DNA from: Alphaproteobacteria bacterium
GTDB lineage: Bacteria; Pseudomonadota; Alphaproteobacteria; Rhizobiales; Xanthobacteraceae
Assembly (NCBI GenBank): GCA_037200445.1
Contig: JBBCGH010000001.1
Coordinates: forward strand, 5,716,001 to 5,780,000
DNA length: 64,000 bases
Direction: 5' to 3'
Below, piece by piece: positions 8,537 to 16,649 of the stretch; position 1 is the first letter of the stretch; every line of letters begins with the position of its first letter. Under the pieces are notes generated by a model that had not been told where the DNA came from, did not search any database, and was given only the letters and a program-made list of their open reading frames with translations. The translations under genes and the position numbers were made by a program.

Positions 8537-9878
8537 TCGCGAGCGGGATCGGCTTGACCGGTGCCTGCGCACGCAGCCGGCCGACGGCCGCCAGCGGCAT
8601 ATCCATCGCCTGCGCGGTCAATTCGGCGGCGGCGAGACCGCAGAATCGACCTTGGCAGCGCCCCATGCCACAGCGCGTGACGGCCTTGAGCCGGTTCACT
8701 TCGGTCGGACCGAAGTCGGCACTGATGGACGCGCGCAATTCGCCGGCCGTGATGCCTTCGCAGCGGCACACCATCGTGCAGTCATCGAGACGGCGGATCG
8801 CATCGACCGGCCACGCGAACGCGCGCGCGAGGCCGCGCTGAAAGCGGCGAAGCCGGGTCACCTGACGCCGCGCCGCCGCGCGGTCGATATCGCGAACGCC
8901 GATCCTGAAATCGTCCAGCACTGCGCACGCCGCCAGCTTGCCCGTCAGGGCCGCCGCCTGCGCGCCGCCAATTGTCGCGCCATCTCCCGCGACGTAGACG
9001 CCGCTCCCGCATCTCCCCTCGCCGTCGGCGTGGGGCAACCATTGGCGAAAGACCGGATCGTAGCGCAGCTCAGCACCTGCAAGCTCGGCAAGCTGCGTCT
9101 CGGGCTTGAGGCCGAAACCATACGCGACGGCATCGCACGCGACGACGTGCTCGCGTCCACTGCGGTCGCGGAAGCGGACACGTTCGACGCCGTCCGCTCC
9201 CTCGAAGGCCACGAGCGTCACGCCATGATGGATCGGTACGCCGGCGCGCCGCAGCGCATTCATGTATCGGACCCCGCGCGCGAAGGTCTGCGGCGCGGCC
9301 AGAAGGTCAGGCGCGGCACCGACCTTCGAGGCGAATGGCGTGGTGTCGAGCACTGCGACAACCTCCGCGCCCATCGCGCGATACTGCCCGGCGGCGAGAT
9401 AGAGCAACGGCGACGAGCCACAGAACACAATACGCGGGCCGATTAAGCAGCCGTGCTCCTTGAGCAGCACCTGCGCGCCGCCGAGCGTGAACACGCCCGG
9501 CAGCGTCCAGTCCGGGACCGGCAGCACGCGATCAGTCGCGCCGGTGGCGAGGATCAGCGCATCGAACGCCACCGTATCGGCGATGCCCGCGCAGACCGTG
9601 TGCAGGCGCTTCTCATCGACGCCCCATGCGAGGGTCTGTGGCCGGTAGTCGATACGGCTTCGCAGGCGATCGAACGCCGCATGAAAGTCGCGATAGTTCG
9701 CGGCTTCCGCACTCAGCAGTGCATCGACATCGAGTTTTAGCCCGGCCCGCGCGCGCCGGTAGATCTGTCCGCCGGCGTCGCGGCCCTCGTCGATGACGGT
9801 CACCGCAACGCCATGCGCAGCGAGCACATCCGCAGCCGCTATCCCGGCCGGACCGGCGCCGACGATCGCGACCTTCAT
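8478..9878 (-). CDS. FAD/[2Fe-2S] oxidoreductase subunit, HcnB/opine oxidase subunit A-like
   Basis: This 466-residue protein starts MKVAIVGAGPAGIAAADVLA (FAD GxGxxG motif). It has a second nucleotide-binding region around LILATGATDRVLPVPDW and a late GVYVAGDGATIGGAQAA. The C-terminal part contains a BFD-like [2Fe-2S] cysteine set, VCRCEG and CGMGRCQGRFC. This layout is that of HcnB, OoxA/NoxA and D-hydroxyproline dehydrogenase subunits. The start at 9878 overlaps the small ferredoxin-like gene by 4 bp (ATGA), giving an A-B order. It should transfer electrons from a DAO-type subunit, most likely that at 6591-7814, to the respiratory chain. The physiological substrate is unknown. Confidence 0.87.
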   Translation of the reverse strand: MKVAIVGAGPAGIAAADVLAAHGVAVTVIDEGRDAGGQIYRRARAGLKLDVDALLSAEAANYRDFHAAFDRLRSRIDYRPQTLAWGVDEKRLHTVCAGIADTVAFDALILATGATDRVLPVPDWTLPGVFTLGGAQVLLKEHGCLIGPRIVFCGSSPLLYLAAGQYRAMGAEVVAVLDTTPFASKVGAAPDLLAAPQTFARGVRYMNALRRAGVPIHHGVTLVAFEGADGVERVRFRDRSGREHVVACDAVAYGFGLKPETQLAELAGAELRYDPVFRQWLPHADGEGRCGSGVYVAGDGATIGGAQAAALTGKLAACAVLDDFRIGVRDIDRAAARRQVTRLRRFQRGLARAFAWPVDAIRRLDDCTMVCRCEGITAGELRASISADFGPTEVNRLKAVTRCGMGRCQGRFCGLAAAELTAQAMDMPLAAVGRLRAQAPVKPIPLAISLAKNAAAAALDETSVPV

Positions 9879-10177
9879 GACGTGGGAAATCCCGGCGGCG
9901 CAGTGGTCAGCACGTGCATTCCGTCCGCGACGGTGGTCGTACAAGCACGCACGCGTGAGAAGTCGGCGAGCCACACCCAGCAATCCTGGCATGCACCCAT
10001 CAGGCAGAAGCCGGCGCGCATCTCGTCGCCGAACTCATGGCGCCGCAGCGCGTTGCGCGCGGTCAGCACCGCGACCAGTACGCTGTCGCCCGCGTACGCC
10101 ATCACCGCCTCGCCGTCGACGAGGATGCACACCGTGGGCGCGTCCGGCGCAACCGCGCGCACCAACCTGCCCGTCAT
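9875..10177 (-). CDS. Small (2Fe-2S)-binding subunit, HcnA-like
   Basis: This 100-residue soluble protein has a plant-type ferredoxin fold of the Fer2_4 class. The cluster ligands are visible as Cys58-x4-Cys63-x2-Cys66 (GFCLMGACQDC) and Cys79. The start ATG at 10177 is preferred over an upstream frame beginning 16 codons earlier because it matches the family N-terminus. It overlaps the 8478-9878 gene by 4 bp and is the small subunit of the HcnAB/opine-oxidase-type pair. Confidence 0.85.
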   Translation of the reverse strand: MTGRLVRAVAPDAPTVCILVDGEAVMAYAGDSVLVAVLTARNALRRHEFGDEMRAGFCLMGACQDCWVWLADFSRVRACTTTVADGMHVLTTAPPGFPTS

Positions 10178-10291
10178 GATTGTCTTCGCCGCATTCACGC
10201 ATGCTTGCCGAACATGCGGCGCCATTCAATGGCGCATTTGACAGGGCCGGACCGCGCACTTCTATATGCGCTTTCAGTCGGGGAGCATCCC

Positions 10292-11086
10292 ATGAGCAAC
10301 GCGGTCATCCTGACCGATACCAGCGGCGGCATCGGCACGATCACGCTCAACAAGCCGTGGAAGCTCAACGCCTGGGACACACCGATGCGCGCGGAGATCA
10401 CCGCGCAGCTCAACGACTGGAATCGCGATCCCGCCGTGCGCGCCGTCATCATCACCGGCGCGGGCGAGCGCGCCTTCTGCGCCGGACAAGACCTCGAAGA
10501 AACCGAGAAATTCCAGTCCGGCCACGAGGGCGCGAACTGGTTTCAGTCCTGGCAGGACTTCTACAACGCAATCCGCGGCCTCGATAAGCCGTGCCTTGCG
10601 GCGCTCAATGGCGTCGCGGCGGGCTCCGCGTTCCAGGCCGTGATGCTCACCGACGCGCGCATAGGACACACCGGCGTGCGCATGGGGCAGCCGGAGATCA
10701 ACGCCGGGATTCCGAGCGTCACCGGCCCGATGCTGATGCTGCCGCGCATCGGGCTCGCGCGCACCATGGAGCTCACGTTGACCGGGCGCATGATGGAGGC
10801 CGAGGAGGCGCACCTCATCGGCCTCATCAACTATCTGGTGCCGCGCGCCGAGGAGGTCATGCCGAAGGCGCGCGAGGTCGCCGAGGTGATGGCCGCAAAG
10901 CCCGTCATCGCGTTCCGGCTCAACAAGCAGCGCTTCCGCCAAGTGACGCAGGAGGCTTTCGACGAGGCTTTCCGCAACGGCGGCAAGTACCAGGCCGAGG
11001 CCTACGCGTCGGGTGAGCCGCAGGAGACAATGCGGCGCTTCTTTGCCGAGCGCGCGGCACGACGGGCGGCGCGCGCCAAGGCGTGA
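10292..11086 (+). CDS. Enoyl-CoA hydratase/isomerase family protein
   Basis: This 264-residue crotonase-fold protein has ITLNKPWKLNAWD, the first oxyanion-hole segment AFCAGQDLEE, the second LNGVAAGSAF and the active-site region MGQPEINAGIPS. The start ATG is set by GGGAG about 7 bp upstream; a longer open frame begins within the opposite gene. The next gene, an acyl-CoA ligase, starts 16 bp after its stop, so the two form one unit that activates a carboxylic acid and hydrates its enoyl-CoA. The second oxyanion segment has AAGSAF rather than the commoner GGG/GGC, so the precise reaction is open. Confidence 0.88.
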   Translation: MSNAVILTDTSGGIGTITLNKPWKLNAWDTPMRAEITAQLNDWNRDPAVRAVIITGAGERAFCAGQDLEETEKFQSGHEGANWFQSWQDFYNAIRGLDKPCLAALNGVAAGSAFQAVMLTDARIGHTGVRMGQPEINAGIPSVTGPMLMLPRIGLARTMELTLTGRMMEAEEAHLIGLINYLVPRAEEVMPKAREVAEVMAAKPVIAFRLNKQRFRQVTQEAFDEAFRNGGKYQAEAYASGEPQETMRRFFAERAARRAARAKA

Positions 11087-11102
11087 CGCGCGCATCGCAA
11101 AG

Positions 11103-12623
11103 ATGATCGACACCGACGACGGATTCCTGCCCCTGCTGACGCGCCGCGCGCAGGCAAGTCCGGCCGGACTGTTCGCGCGCTACGAGGGCGCGCCGCTGAC
11201 CTTCGGCGAACTCGATCGCATGGCGAGGGCGCTCGCGATCTGGATGCGGAGCATGAGGCTTGCGCCCGGGGATGCGGTCGCGCTGATGATCCGCAACAGC
11301 CCGGTTGCGCTGGCTTTGCTGTTCGCGATCGCGAAGGCGCGTGCCGTCTGGGTGCCGATCAACCCGCAGAGCCGCGGCGAAAACCTCGGCTACATCCTGA
11401 ATCATGCCGGCCCGAAGCTGGTGATTGTCGAAGCGGAGTTGGGTGCCACGATCGCGGCAAGCAGCGCCAATGTTGCCGGCGCCGAGATCGTCACGGTCGA
11501 AGCCTTGCAGGCGATTGCGGCGCAAGCCGACGCGGCGGCGTGGCGCGAAGCGCCGCCCGTCGCCGACGAAACTTTCGCCATCATGTACACCTCCGGCACG
11601 ACTGGTCGGCCGAAGGGCGTGCTCGTCTCGCACCGCATGCTGCGCCTGTCGGGAGAGGCGGTCGCGCTCGTCTCCGCGGTTCGGCCCGACGATGTCATGT
11701 TCATGTGGGAGCCGCTCTATCACATCGGCGGCGCGCAGATGATCGTGCTGCCGCTCATCCGCGACGTGACGCTGGCACTCACCGAGCATTTCTCGGCGAG
11801 CCGGTTCTGGGGCCAAGTCCACAGCTGCGGCGCGAGCCACATCCACTTTCTCGGCGGCATCCTGCAGATCCTGCTCAAGCAGCCCGCATCCGCGCTCGAC
11901 CGGATGCATGGTGCGCGCATCGCCTGGGGCGGCGGCTGCCCGCGCGAAATCTGGCTGCCGTTCGAACAGCGGTTCGGCGTGCAGATCCGCGAATGCTACG
12001 GCATGACGGAATGCTCGAGCATCACGACCTACAACGACAATGGAACGGTTGGCGCGGTCGGCAAGCCAGCGCCGTGGTTCGGGGTCGATCTGATCGGACC
12101 GTCTGGCGCACCGGTGCCGCGGGGAGAGCGCGGCGAGATCATGGTGCGCACGTCCCTCCCCGGCGCGATCACACGCGGATATCTGTCCAATCCCGACGCA
12201 ACCGCGCGCGCGCTGCGCGGCGACGCCTTTCACACCGGCGACCTCGGCTCGTTCGATGCCGACGGCAACCTGTATTTCCATGGCCGCATGACCGACAACG
12301 TGCGGGTGCGCGGCGAGAACGTCTCGGCCATGGAGGTCGAGCAGGTCGCAGCCAAGCACCCGGCGGTCGAGGACTGCGCCATGATCGGCGTCGCGGCCGA
12401 CATCGGCGAGCAGGAGATCAAGCTGTTCGTCAAGGCGAAGGCCGGCGCGCCGCTCGCGCCGCGGGAGCTATCCGCCTGGCTCGCCGAACGGCTCGCGCCC
12501 TACCAGAACCCCCGCTACATCGTGGTCGTCGACGACTTCGAGCGCACCGCAAGCCAGCGCATCATGAAGCACAAGCTCGCCGCGCACCCCGCAGCCGTGT
12601 GGGACCGGGTGCCACACCGCTGA
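11103..12623 (+). CDS. AMP-dependent acyl-CoA synthetase/ligase (CaiC-like)
   Basis: This 506-residue ANL-superfamily enzyme has the P-loop YTSGTTGRPKG, the A5 motif ECYGMTECSSIT, the A7 segment FHTGDLGSFDADGNLYF and A8 GRMTDNVRVRGENVSAMEVE. It forms an acyl-adenylate and then the CoA thioester. The A10 region reads TASQRIMKHKL, where most members have a GK pair carrying the catalytic lysine; Gln-Arg at this place is seen in crotonobetaine/carnitine-CoA-ligase-like enzymes as I recall them. It follows the enoyl-CoA hydratase by 16 bp and precedes the second Liv importer, suggesting uptake and activation of the same acid. Confidence 0.88.
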   Translation: MIDTDDGFLPLLTRRAQASPAGLFARYEGAPLTFGELDRMARALAIWMRSMRLAPGDAVALMIRNSPVALALLFAIAKARAVWVPINPQSRGENLGYILNHAGPKLVIVEAELGATIAASSANVAGAEIVTVEALQAIAAQADAAAWREAPPVADETFAIMYTSGTTGRPKGVLVSHRMLRLSGEAVALVSAVRPDDVMFMWEPLYHIGGAQMIVLPLIRDVTLALTEHFSASRFWGQVHSCGASHIHFLGGILQILLKQPASALDRMHGARIAWGGGCPREIWLPFEQRFGVQIRECYGMTECSSITTYNDNGTVGAVGKPAPWFGVDLIGPSGAPVPRGERGEIMVRTSLPGAITRGYLSNPDATARALRGDAFHTGDLGSFDADGNLYFHGRMTDNVRVRGENVSAMEVEQVAAKHPAVEDCAMIGVAADIGEQEIKLFVKAKAGAPLAPRELSAWLAERLAPYQNPRYIVVVDDFERTASQRIMKHKLAAHPAAVWDRVPHR

Positions 12624-12678
12624 TCCGTCGCTGGACCGTCGTCTCCGGCGCCGGAGTGGGCCATTCTCCGATGCCGAT

Positions 12679-12713
12679 CTTGCCCACGTTGGCGCCAGGC
12701 CGCCGTGGGCAAG
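12679..12713. promoter_or_regulatory. Perfect 10-bp inverted repeat between acyl-CoA ligase and Liv operon
   Basis: CTTGCCCACG (12679-12688) is repeated in inverted form as CGTGGGCAAG (12704-12713) with a 15-bp spacer. It lies 56 bp after the ligase stop and 6 bp before a -35-like box. It could be an operator for a dimeric regulator or a terminator hairpin for the upstream unit. There is no T-tract after it, which favours the operator reading. Confidence 0.5.
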
Positions 12714-12719
12714 CCAGCT

Positions 12720-12747
12720 TTGCCGAACGTCAACCCAAGGCTATAGT
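12720..12747 (+). promoter_or_regulatory. Sigma70-like promoter before the second Liv operon
   Basis: TTGCCG (12720-12725), a 16-bp spacer and TATAGT (12742-12747) resemble -35/-10 boxes. The initiation point would be near 12754, about 44 bp before the binding-protein ATG at 12798, which itself follows GGGAGG. The box quality is moderate and the assignment is by eye. Confidence 0.45.
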
Positions 12748-12797
12748 CCGCCATCAAGGGGCCGCAGAGTCCAATCGATCATTGGGAGGGAAATGAA

Positions 12798-13985
12798 ATG
12801 GCACTCACTCGTCGACAAGCTTTGAAGTCCGGCGTCGCGGTCGCGGCGGCGGGCATCTCCATGCCAGCGATCGCGCAGAAGAGCCCGATCCAGGTCGGCT
12901 ATCTGCCCGCGCTTACCGGCCCCTCATCGTCCACCGGCGTCGGTATCAACCGCGGTGTGCAACTGGCCGTCGAAGAAATCAACAAAGGCGGCGGCATCGA
13001 TGGCCGTCAGCTCGAGCTGATCACCCGCGATACGCAAAGCGATCCGACCAAGGCGGTGAACGGCGCGGCCGAGCTCACGCGCGGGATGAAGGTGAGCACT
13101 GTCTTAGGCCCGGTGAATTCCGGCGAGTCGATCCCCGTCGTCCCGCTTCTTGCCCGCACCAACACGCCGCAATTGCATCCGTGCTGGGTCGACACCCTCA
13201 CCGATCCCAAGAAATATCCGATGTGCTTCCGCAACGCGCCGACCAACCAACAGATCGGTCATGCGGCGAACCGCTACGTGGTAGAAGTGCTCAAGAAGAA
13301 GAAGGTTGCAGTGATCAGCGACACGACCGGCTACGGCACCGCTTCAGCCAATGCCTATGTGCCGATGCTCAAGCAGATGGGCGCGACTGTCGTCTACGAA
13401 GCCCACGTCGACGCCGCCAATCCGGATATCAAGCCGGAGATTCTGCGCATGCAGTCGGCTGGTGCCGAAGCCATCATGCCATGGAGCGTGAACGCCGGCT
13501 TCCTGTCGCGCATCATCAATACGCGTGGCCAGCTCGCGTGGGATGTGCCGATCTGCGGCCAGACGACGCTGGGTTCCGGCCAGACCAAGGCGCTGCTCGA
13601 GAAGCCGGAATATTGGGCGAAGGTTTATCCGAACAACTTCCGGCCGGTCTGTTACGGCGCCGGCGGCAAGCTGCCGGATCGGACCGTGGCATTCGTCGAT
13701 CGCCTGAAGAGCAACAAGATCGACATGGCCGACACACTGCTGTGGTGGATCGGGGTTGGCTACGATTCACCGATGCTGATGGCGCAGGCGATGAAAGCCG
13801 TTGGCCCGGAACCGGAGAAGGTGGTGGGCTATCTCAACCAGCTCAAGCTCTTCCCGGGCGTATACGGGGACATCTCGTTCACCCCCGACGAGCACAATGG
13901 CTATCCCGACGAGCAGGTCGTGATGGTCGAAGCCAACTCGTTGAAGGAGGGCGCGTTCAACCTGGCTCCCGGCTACGGCGCCTGA
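12798..13985 (+). CDS. Liv-type ABC transporter periplasmic substrate-binding protein
   Basis: This 395-residue type I periplasmic binding protein has an N-terminus with a twin-arginine-like signal (TRRQALKSG followed by a hydrophobic stretch ending SMPAIAQ). Its mature part carries the family blocks VGYLPALTGPSSSTG and AVEEINKGGGIDGRQ and a late PDEHNGYPDEQ. It heads the operon SBP-livH-livMG-livF, with a good Shine-Dalgarno (GGGAGG) ahead of the ATG. Ligand unknown; the adjacent acyl-CoA ligase and enoyl-CoA hydratase suggest an aromatic or aliphatic acid rather than a branched-chain amino acid. Confidence 0.92.
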   Translation: MALTRRQALKSGVAVAAAGISMPAIAQKSPIQVGYLPALTGPSSSTGVGINRGVQLAVEEINKGGGIDGRQLELITRDTQSDPTKAVNGAAELTRGMKVSTVLGPVNSGESIPVVPLLARTNTPQLHPCWVDTLTDPKKYPMCFRNAPTNQQIGHAANRYVVEVLKKKKVAVISDTTGYGTASANAYVPMLKQMGATVVYEAHVDAANPDIKPEILRMQSAGAEAIMPWSVNAGFLSRIINTRGQLAWDVPICGQTTLGSGQTKALLEKPEYWAKVYPNNFRPVCYGAGGKLPDRTVAFVDRLKSNKIDMADTLLWWIGVGYDSPMLMAQAMKAVGPEPEKVVGYLNQLKLFPGVYGDISFTPDEHNGYPDEQVVMVEANSLKEGAFNLAPGYGA

Positions 13986-13989
13986 GCGG

Positions 13990-14847
13990 ATGGTCGCATC
14001 AATCGTCCTGTCGGGGATAGCGATCGGTTGCATCTATGCGCTGATCGGCGTCGCCTACAACGTGATGTTCAGTGCCTCGAGGGTGTTCAGCTTCACGGCT
14101 GGCACCCTCGGAATGGCGGGCGGCATTCTCGGTTCGCTGTTCATCCTGAAGATGGGCCTGCCGGTCTGGGCAGGCTTCCTTCTCGCTCTCGCTGGCGGCG
14201 CCATCCTCGGCGTCGTCACCGAGATCCTTGCAGTACGGCCGGTGCTGAAAAGCCTCGACCAGCATCTCTACGTCCTCTCCACGCTTGCGCTCGCGCTGAT
14301 GGTGCAGCAGTTCGCCGCAATCGAATGGGGCACCGACGCGCAGCCGTTCCCCCGCCTGCTCAACCTCGAGCGCACGACGTTCGATCAGCAATACTGGCTG
14401 CCGATGCTCGCCTGCGTCGTCACTATCGTCGGCCTGGAAATCCTCTACCGGCGCACCCTGCTCGGCCACGCCTTCCTGGCCATTGCCGAGGACAACTATG
14501 CGGCGCGTGCGCTCGGCCTGCCCGAGCGCAACCTGCGCATGGCCAGCTTTGCGATCGCCGGCGCCATCGGCGCGCTCTCGGGTTTCGCCGGCGGACAGAT
14601 GCTGCTCGCTTTCTTCGACAATGCAACGCAGCTGACCTTCTTCGGCTTCGTGCCGGTGGCGCTGGGCGGAATGGGCAACAACCGTGGGGCAGTCGTCGCC
14701 GGTCTGGTGCTCGGCCTGTTCCAGCAGGCCGCCAACTTCCTGGTCGGCGGCATTTTCTCCTCGGTGGCGGTCTTCGCCGCCTTCATCCTGGTTCTGCTGG
14801 CGCGCCCCGAGGGCCTCGCCAATGTCGCACTCGGGCGTCGCGTCTGA
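13990..14847 (+). CDS. livH: Liv-type ABC transporter permease LivH
   Basis: This 285-residue membrane protein has the LivH opening IVLSGIAIGCIYALIGVAY, a coupling segment AIAEDNYAARALGLPERNL and a C-terminal GGMGNNRGAVVAGLVLG. It lies 4 bp after the binding-protein stop and overlaps the next gene by a single base (TGATG), so translational coupling is likely. It pairs with the LivM half of the fusion protein at 14847-16649. Confidence 0.92.
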   Translation: MVASIVLSGIAIGCIYALIGVAYNVMFSASRVFSFTAGTLGMAGGILGSLFILKMGLPVWAGFLLALAGGAILGVVTEILAVRPVLKSLDQHLYVLSTLALALMVQQFAAIEWGTDAQPFPRLLNLERTTFDQQYWLPMLACVVTIVGLEILYRRTLLGHAFLAIAEDNYAARALGLPERNLRMASFAIAGAIGALSGFAGGQMLLAFFDNATQLTFFGFVPVALGGMGNNRGAVVAGLVLGLFQQAANFLVGGIFSSVAVFAAFILVLLARPEGLANVALGRRV

Positions 14848-16649
14848 TGGACATGTCCACCACCGAGGCTAGTCCCGCGCGCACAACGTTCCTGAGCTCT
14901 TCCGCGGTCAGCACCGCGCTGCCCTGGGTGATCCTCACGGTGATCGCCGTGACGCTACCGCTGTTCGCGGGCGGCTACTGGGGCGTGATTGCGACACGGG
15001 CCTGCGTCTACTGGGTGCTGGTCGCCGGGCTCAATCTCCTTGTCGGATTCGCCGGACAACTCGCGATCGGATGGGTCGCGCTGCTCACCCTGGGCGCCTA
15101 CATCACGGCCGTCCTCACCGCCGGCCAGGTGATGCCGGCACTCGATCCCTATCTCGCGCTGGCAATCTCGGGCGTCGCGGGCGCGATCTTCGGTGTGATC
15201 GTTGGATTGCCGGCGCTGCGGCTGCGCACCTTCTATTTCGCAATCACGACGCTCGGCTTTGCCACCATCGTGCGTCAGATCGTGCTCGCCTGGTCCACGG
15301 TCACAGGCGGCGGCGTCGGCGTGCCCGCGCCGGTCTTCCCGCCGCCGTTCGATTCTCAATGGGGCTTCTACTATCTCTGCCTGATCTTCGCGGCGCTGTG
15401 CACCTGGATGACGATCAACGTCGCGAACAGCCGTTTCGGCCGCGCGCTCACCGCGATTCGCGATGCGGAAGTGGCCGCCGAAGCAAGCGGGATTGCCAAA
15501 CCTGCGTTGTTGATGACGGTGTTTGTGTTCAGCGGCGCGACTGCGGCGATCGCGGGCGGCCTGTTCGCCTCGCTCCAGTCCTACATCACGCCGGACGCCT
15601 TCACGACCGAACTCTCGGTCCTCTTCTTCATCGGCGTGCTGATCGGGGGGCGCGGCTCGATCATCGGCCCGCTGCTCGGCACGATCCTGCTCACCGTGCT
15701 GCCGGAATTCGCGGCGCCGCTCGTCGCCTGGTCCACCTTTCTCTATGCGGTGCTGCTGCTGGTGATCGTACTGGTGATCCCGGGCGGGATCGCGGATCTG
15801 CTCGATTTCAAGAACCGCCGCCCGCTGCAAACCAATCGCGCGATTGTTCCGCGCCCCGAGTTGCTCGGGCGCCTCCTCGCGCAGGATCAAGATCCCGGCG
15901 CGCTGACGCTGGAGCAGGTCCATCTTCACTTCGGGGGCGTCCGTGCTATCGACGGGCTCGACCTCACGATCCTGCCCGGTCAGGTGCACGGCCTGATCGG
16001 CCCGAACGGCAGCGGCAAGACCACGACGCTCAACGTGATCTCCGGCTACTACATGCCGCAGCGCGGACGGGCACATCTGAAAGATGCCGTGCTGACGCAG
16101 CTCTCGCATCACGCCCGCGCGCGCCTGCGCATCGCCCGCACGTTCCAGACGCCGCGCATTGTCGGCGAGGCGTCGGTGGTCGAGAACGTGATGATCGGCG
16201 GCACGATCGACGGCACCGGGACGTTCCTCGAGTCGCTGCTCGCGCTGCCGCGCCACTGGCAGGACGAGAAGAAGCTGCGCCAGACCGCGATACTGGCTCT
16301 TTCGGCAGTTGGGCTCGAACAGCTTGCGTTTGTCCGCGCCGATCGCCTTCAGCACAGCGAATTGCGCTTCGTCGAGATCGCGCGCGCCTTGATGCTGCGT
16401 CCGGCTTTCGTACTGCTCGACGAGCCAGCGGCCGGCCTTTCGGCGGAAGAGATCAGGCGTCTGGGGGCGCTGGTCGTCGAGATGGCGAAGAACGGAACCG
16501 GCGTCCTTTTGGTCGAGCATCACGCCGATCTCATCTTCGACATCTGCCACCACGTGACCGTGCTGAACCTCGGCAGGATGCTGGCGGCCGGAACGCCGGC
16601 CGAAATCCGCTCGCACCGGGAGGTGGTCAATGCCTACCTCGGCGGGTGA
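14847..16649 (+). CDS. Fused LivM permease-LivG ATPase
   Basis: One continuous 600-codon frame joins a LivM permease (about residues 1-330; LLVGFAGQLAIGWVAL, coupling segment AIRDAEVAAEASGIA) to a LivG ATPase (about residues 350-600). The ATPase half has Walker A GPNGSGKTT (385-393), Walker B FVLLDEPAAGLS and the H-loop VLLVEHHADL, but its ABC signature is LQHSE (501-505) instead of LSGGQ. No stop or frameshift separates the halves. The stop falls 20 bp inside the next gene, livF, whose own signature is canonical, so the ATPase dimer would contain one regular and one degenerate site. LivM-LivG fusions occur in Hyphomicrobiales. Confidence 0.9.
   Translation: MDMSTTEASPARTTFLSSSAVSTALPWVILTVIAVTLPLFAGGYWGVIATRACVYWVLVAGLNLLVGFAGQLAIGWVALLTLGAYITAVLTAGQVMPALDPYLALAISGVAGAIFGVIVGLPALRLRTFYFAITTLGFATIVRQIVLAWSTVTGGGVGVPAPVFPPPFDSQWGFYYLCLIFAALCTWMTINVANSRFGRALTAIRDAEVAAEASGIAKPALLMTVFVFSGATAAIAGGLFASLQSYITPDAFTTELSVLFFIGVLIGGRGSIIGPLLGTILLTVLPEFAAPLVAWSTFLYAVLLLVIVLVIPGGIADLLDFKNRRPLQTNRAIVPRPELLGRLLAQDQDPGALTLEQVHLHFGGVRAIDGLDLTILPGQVHGLIGPNGSGKTTTLNVISGYYMPQRGRAHLKDAVLTQLSHHARARLRIARTFQTPRIVGEASVVENVMIGGTIDGTGTFLESLLALPRHWQDEKKLRQTAILALSAVGLEQLAFVRADRLQHSELRFVEIARALMLRPAFVLLDEPAAGLSAEEIRRLGALVVEMAKNGTGVLLVEHHADLIFDICHHVTVLNLGRMLAAGTPAEIRSHREVVNAYLGG

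Noticed and set aside
14028-14846. Open frame that runs through livH into the LivM-LivG fusion
   Set aside because: The first 819 bp are livH read in another frame; the translation is Arg/Ala-rich without domains. The real start is the ATG at 14847.
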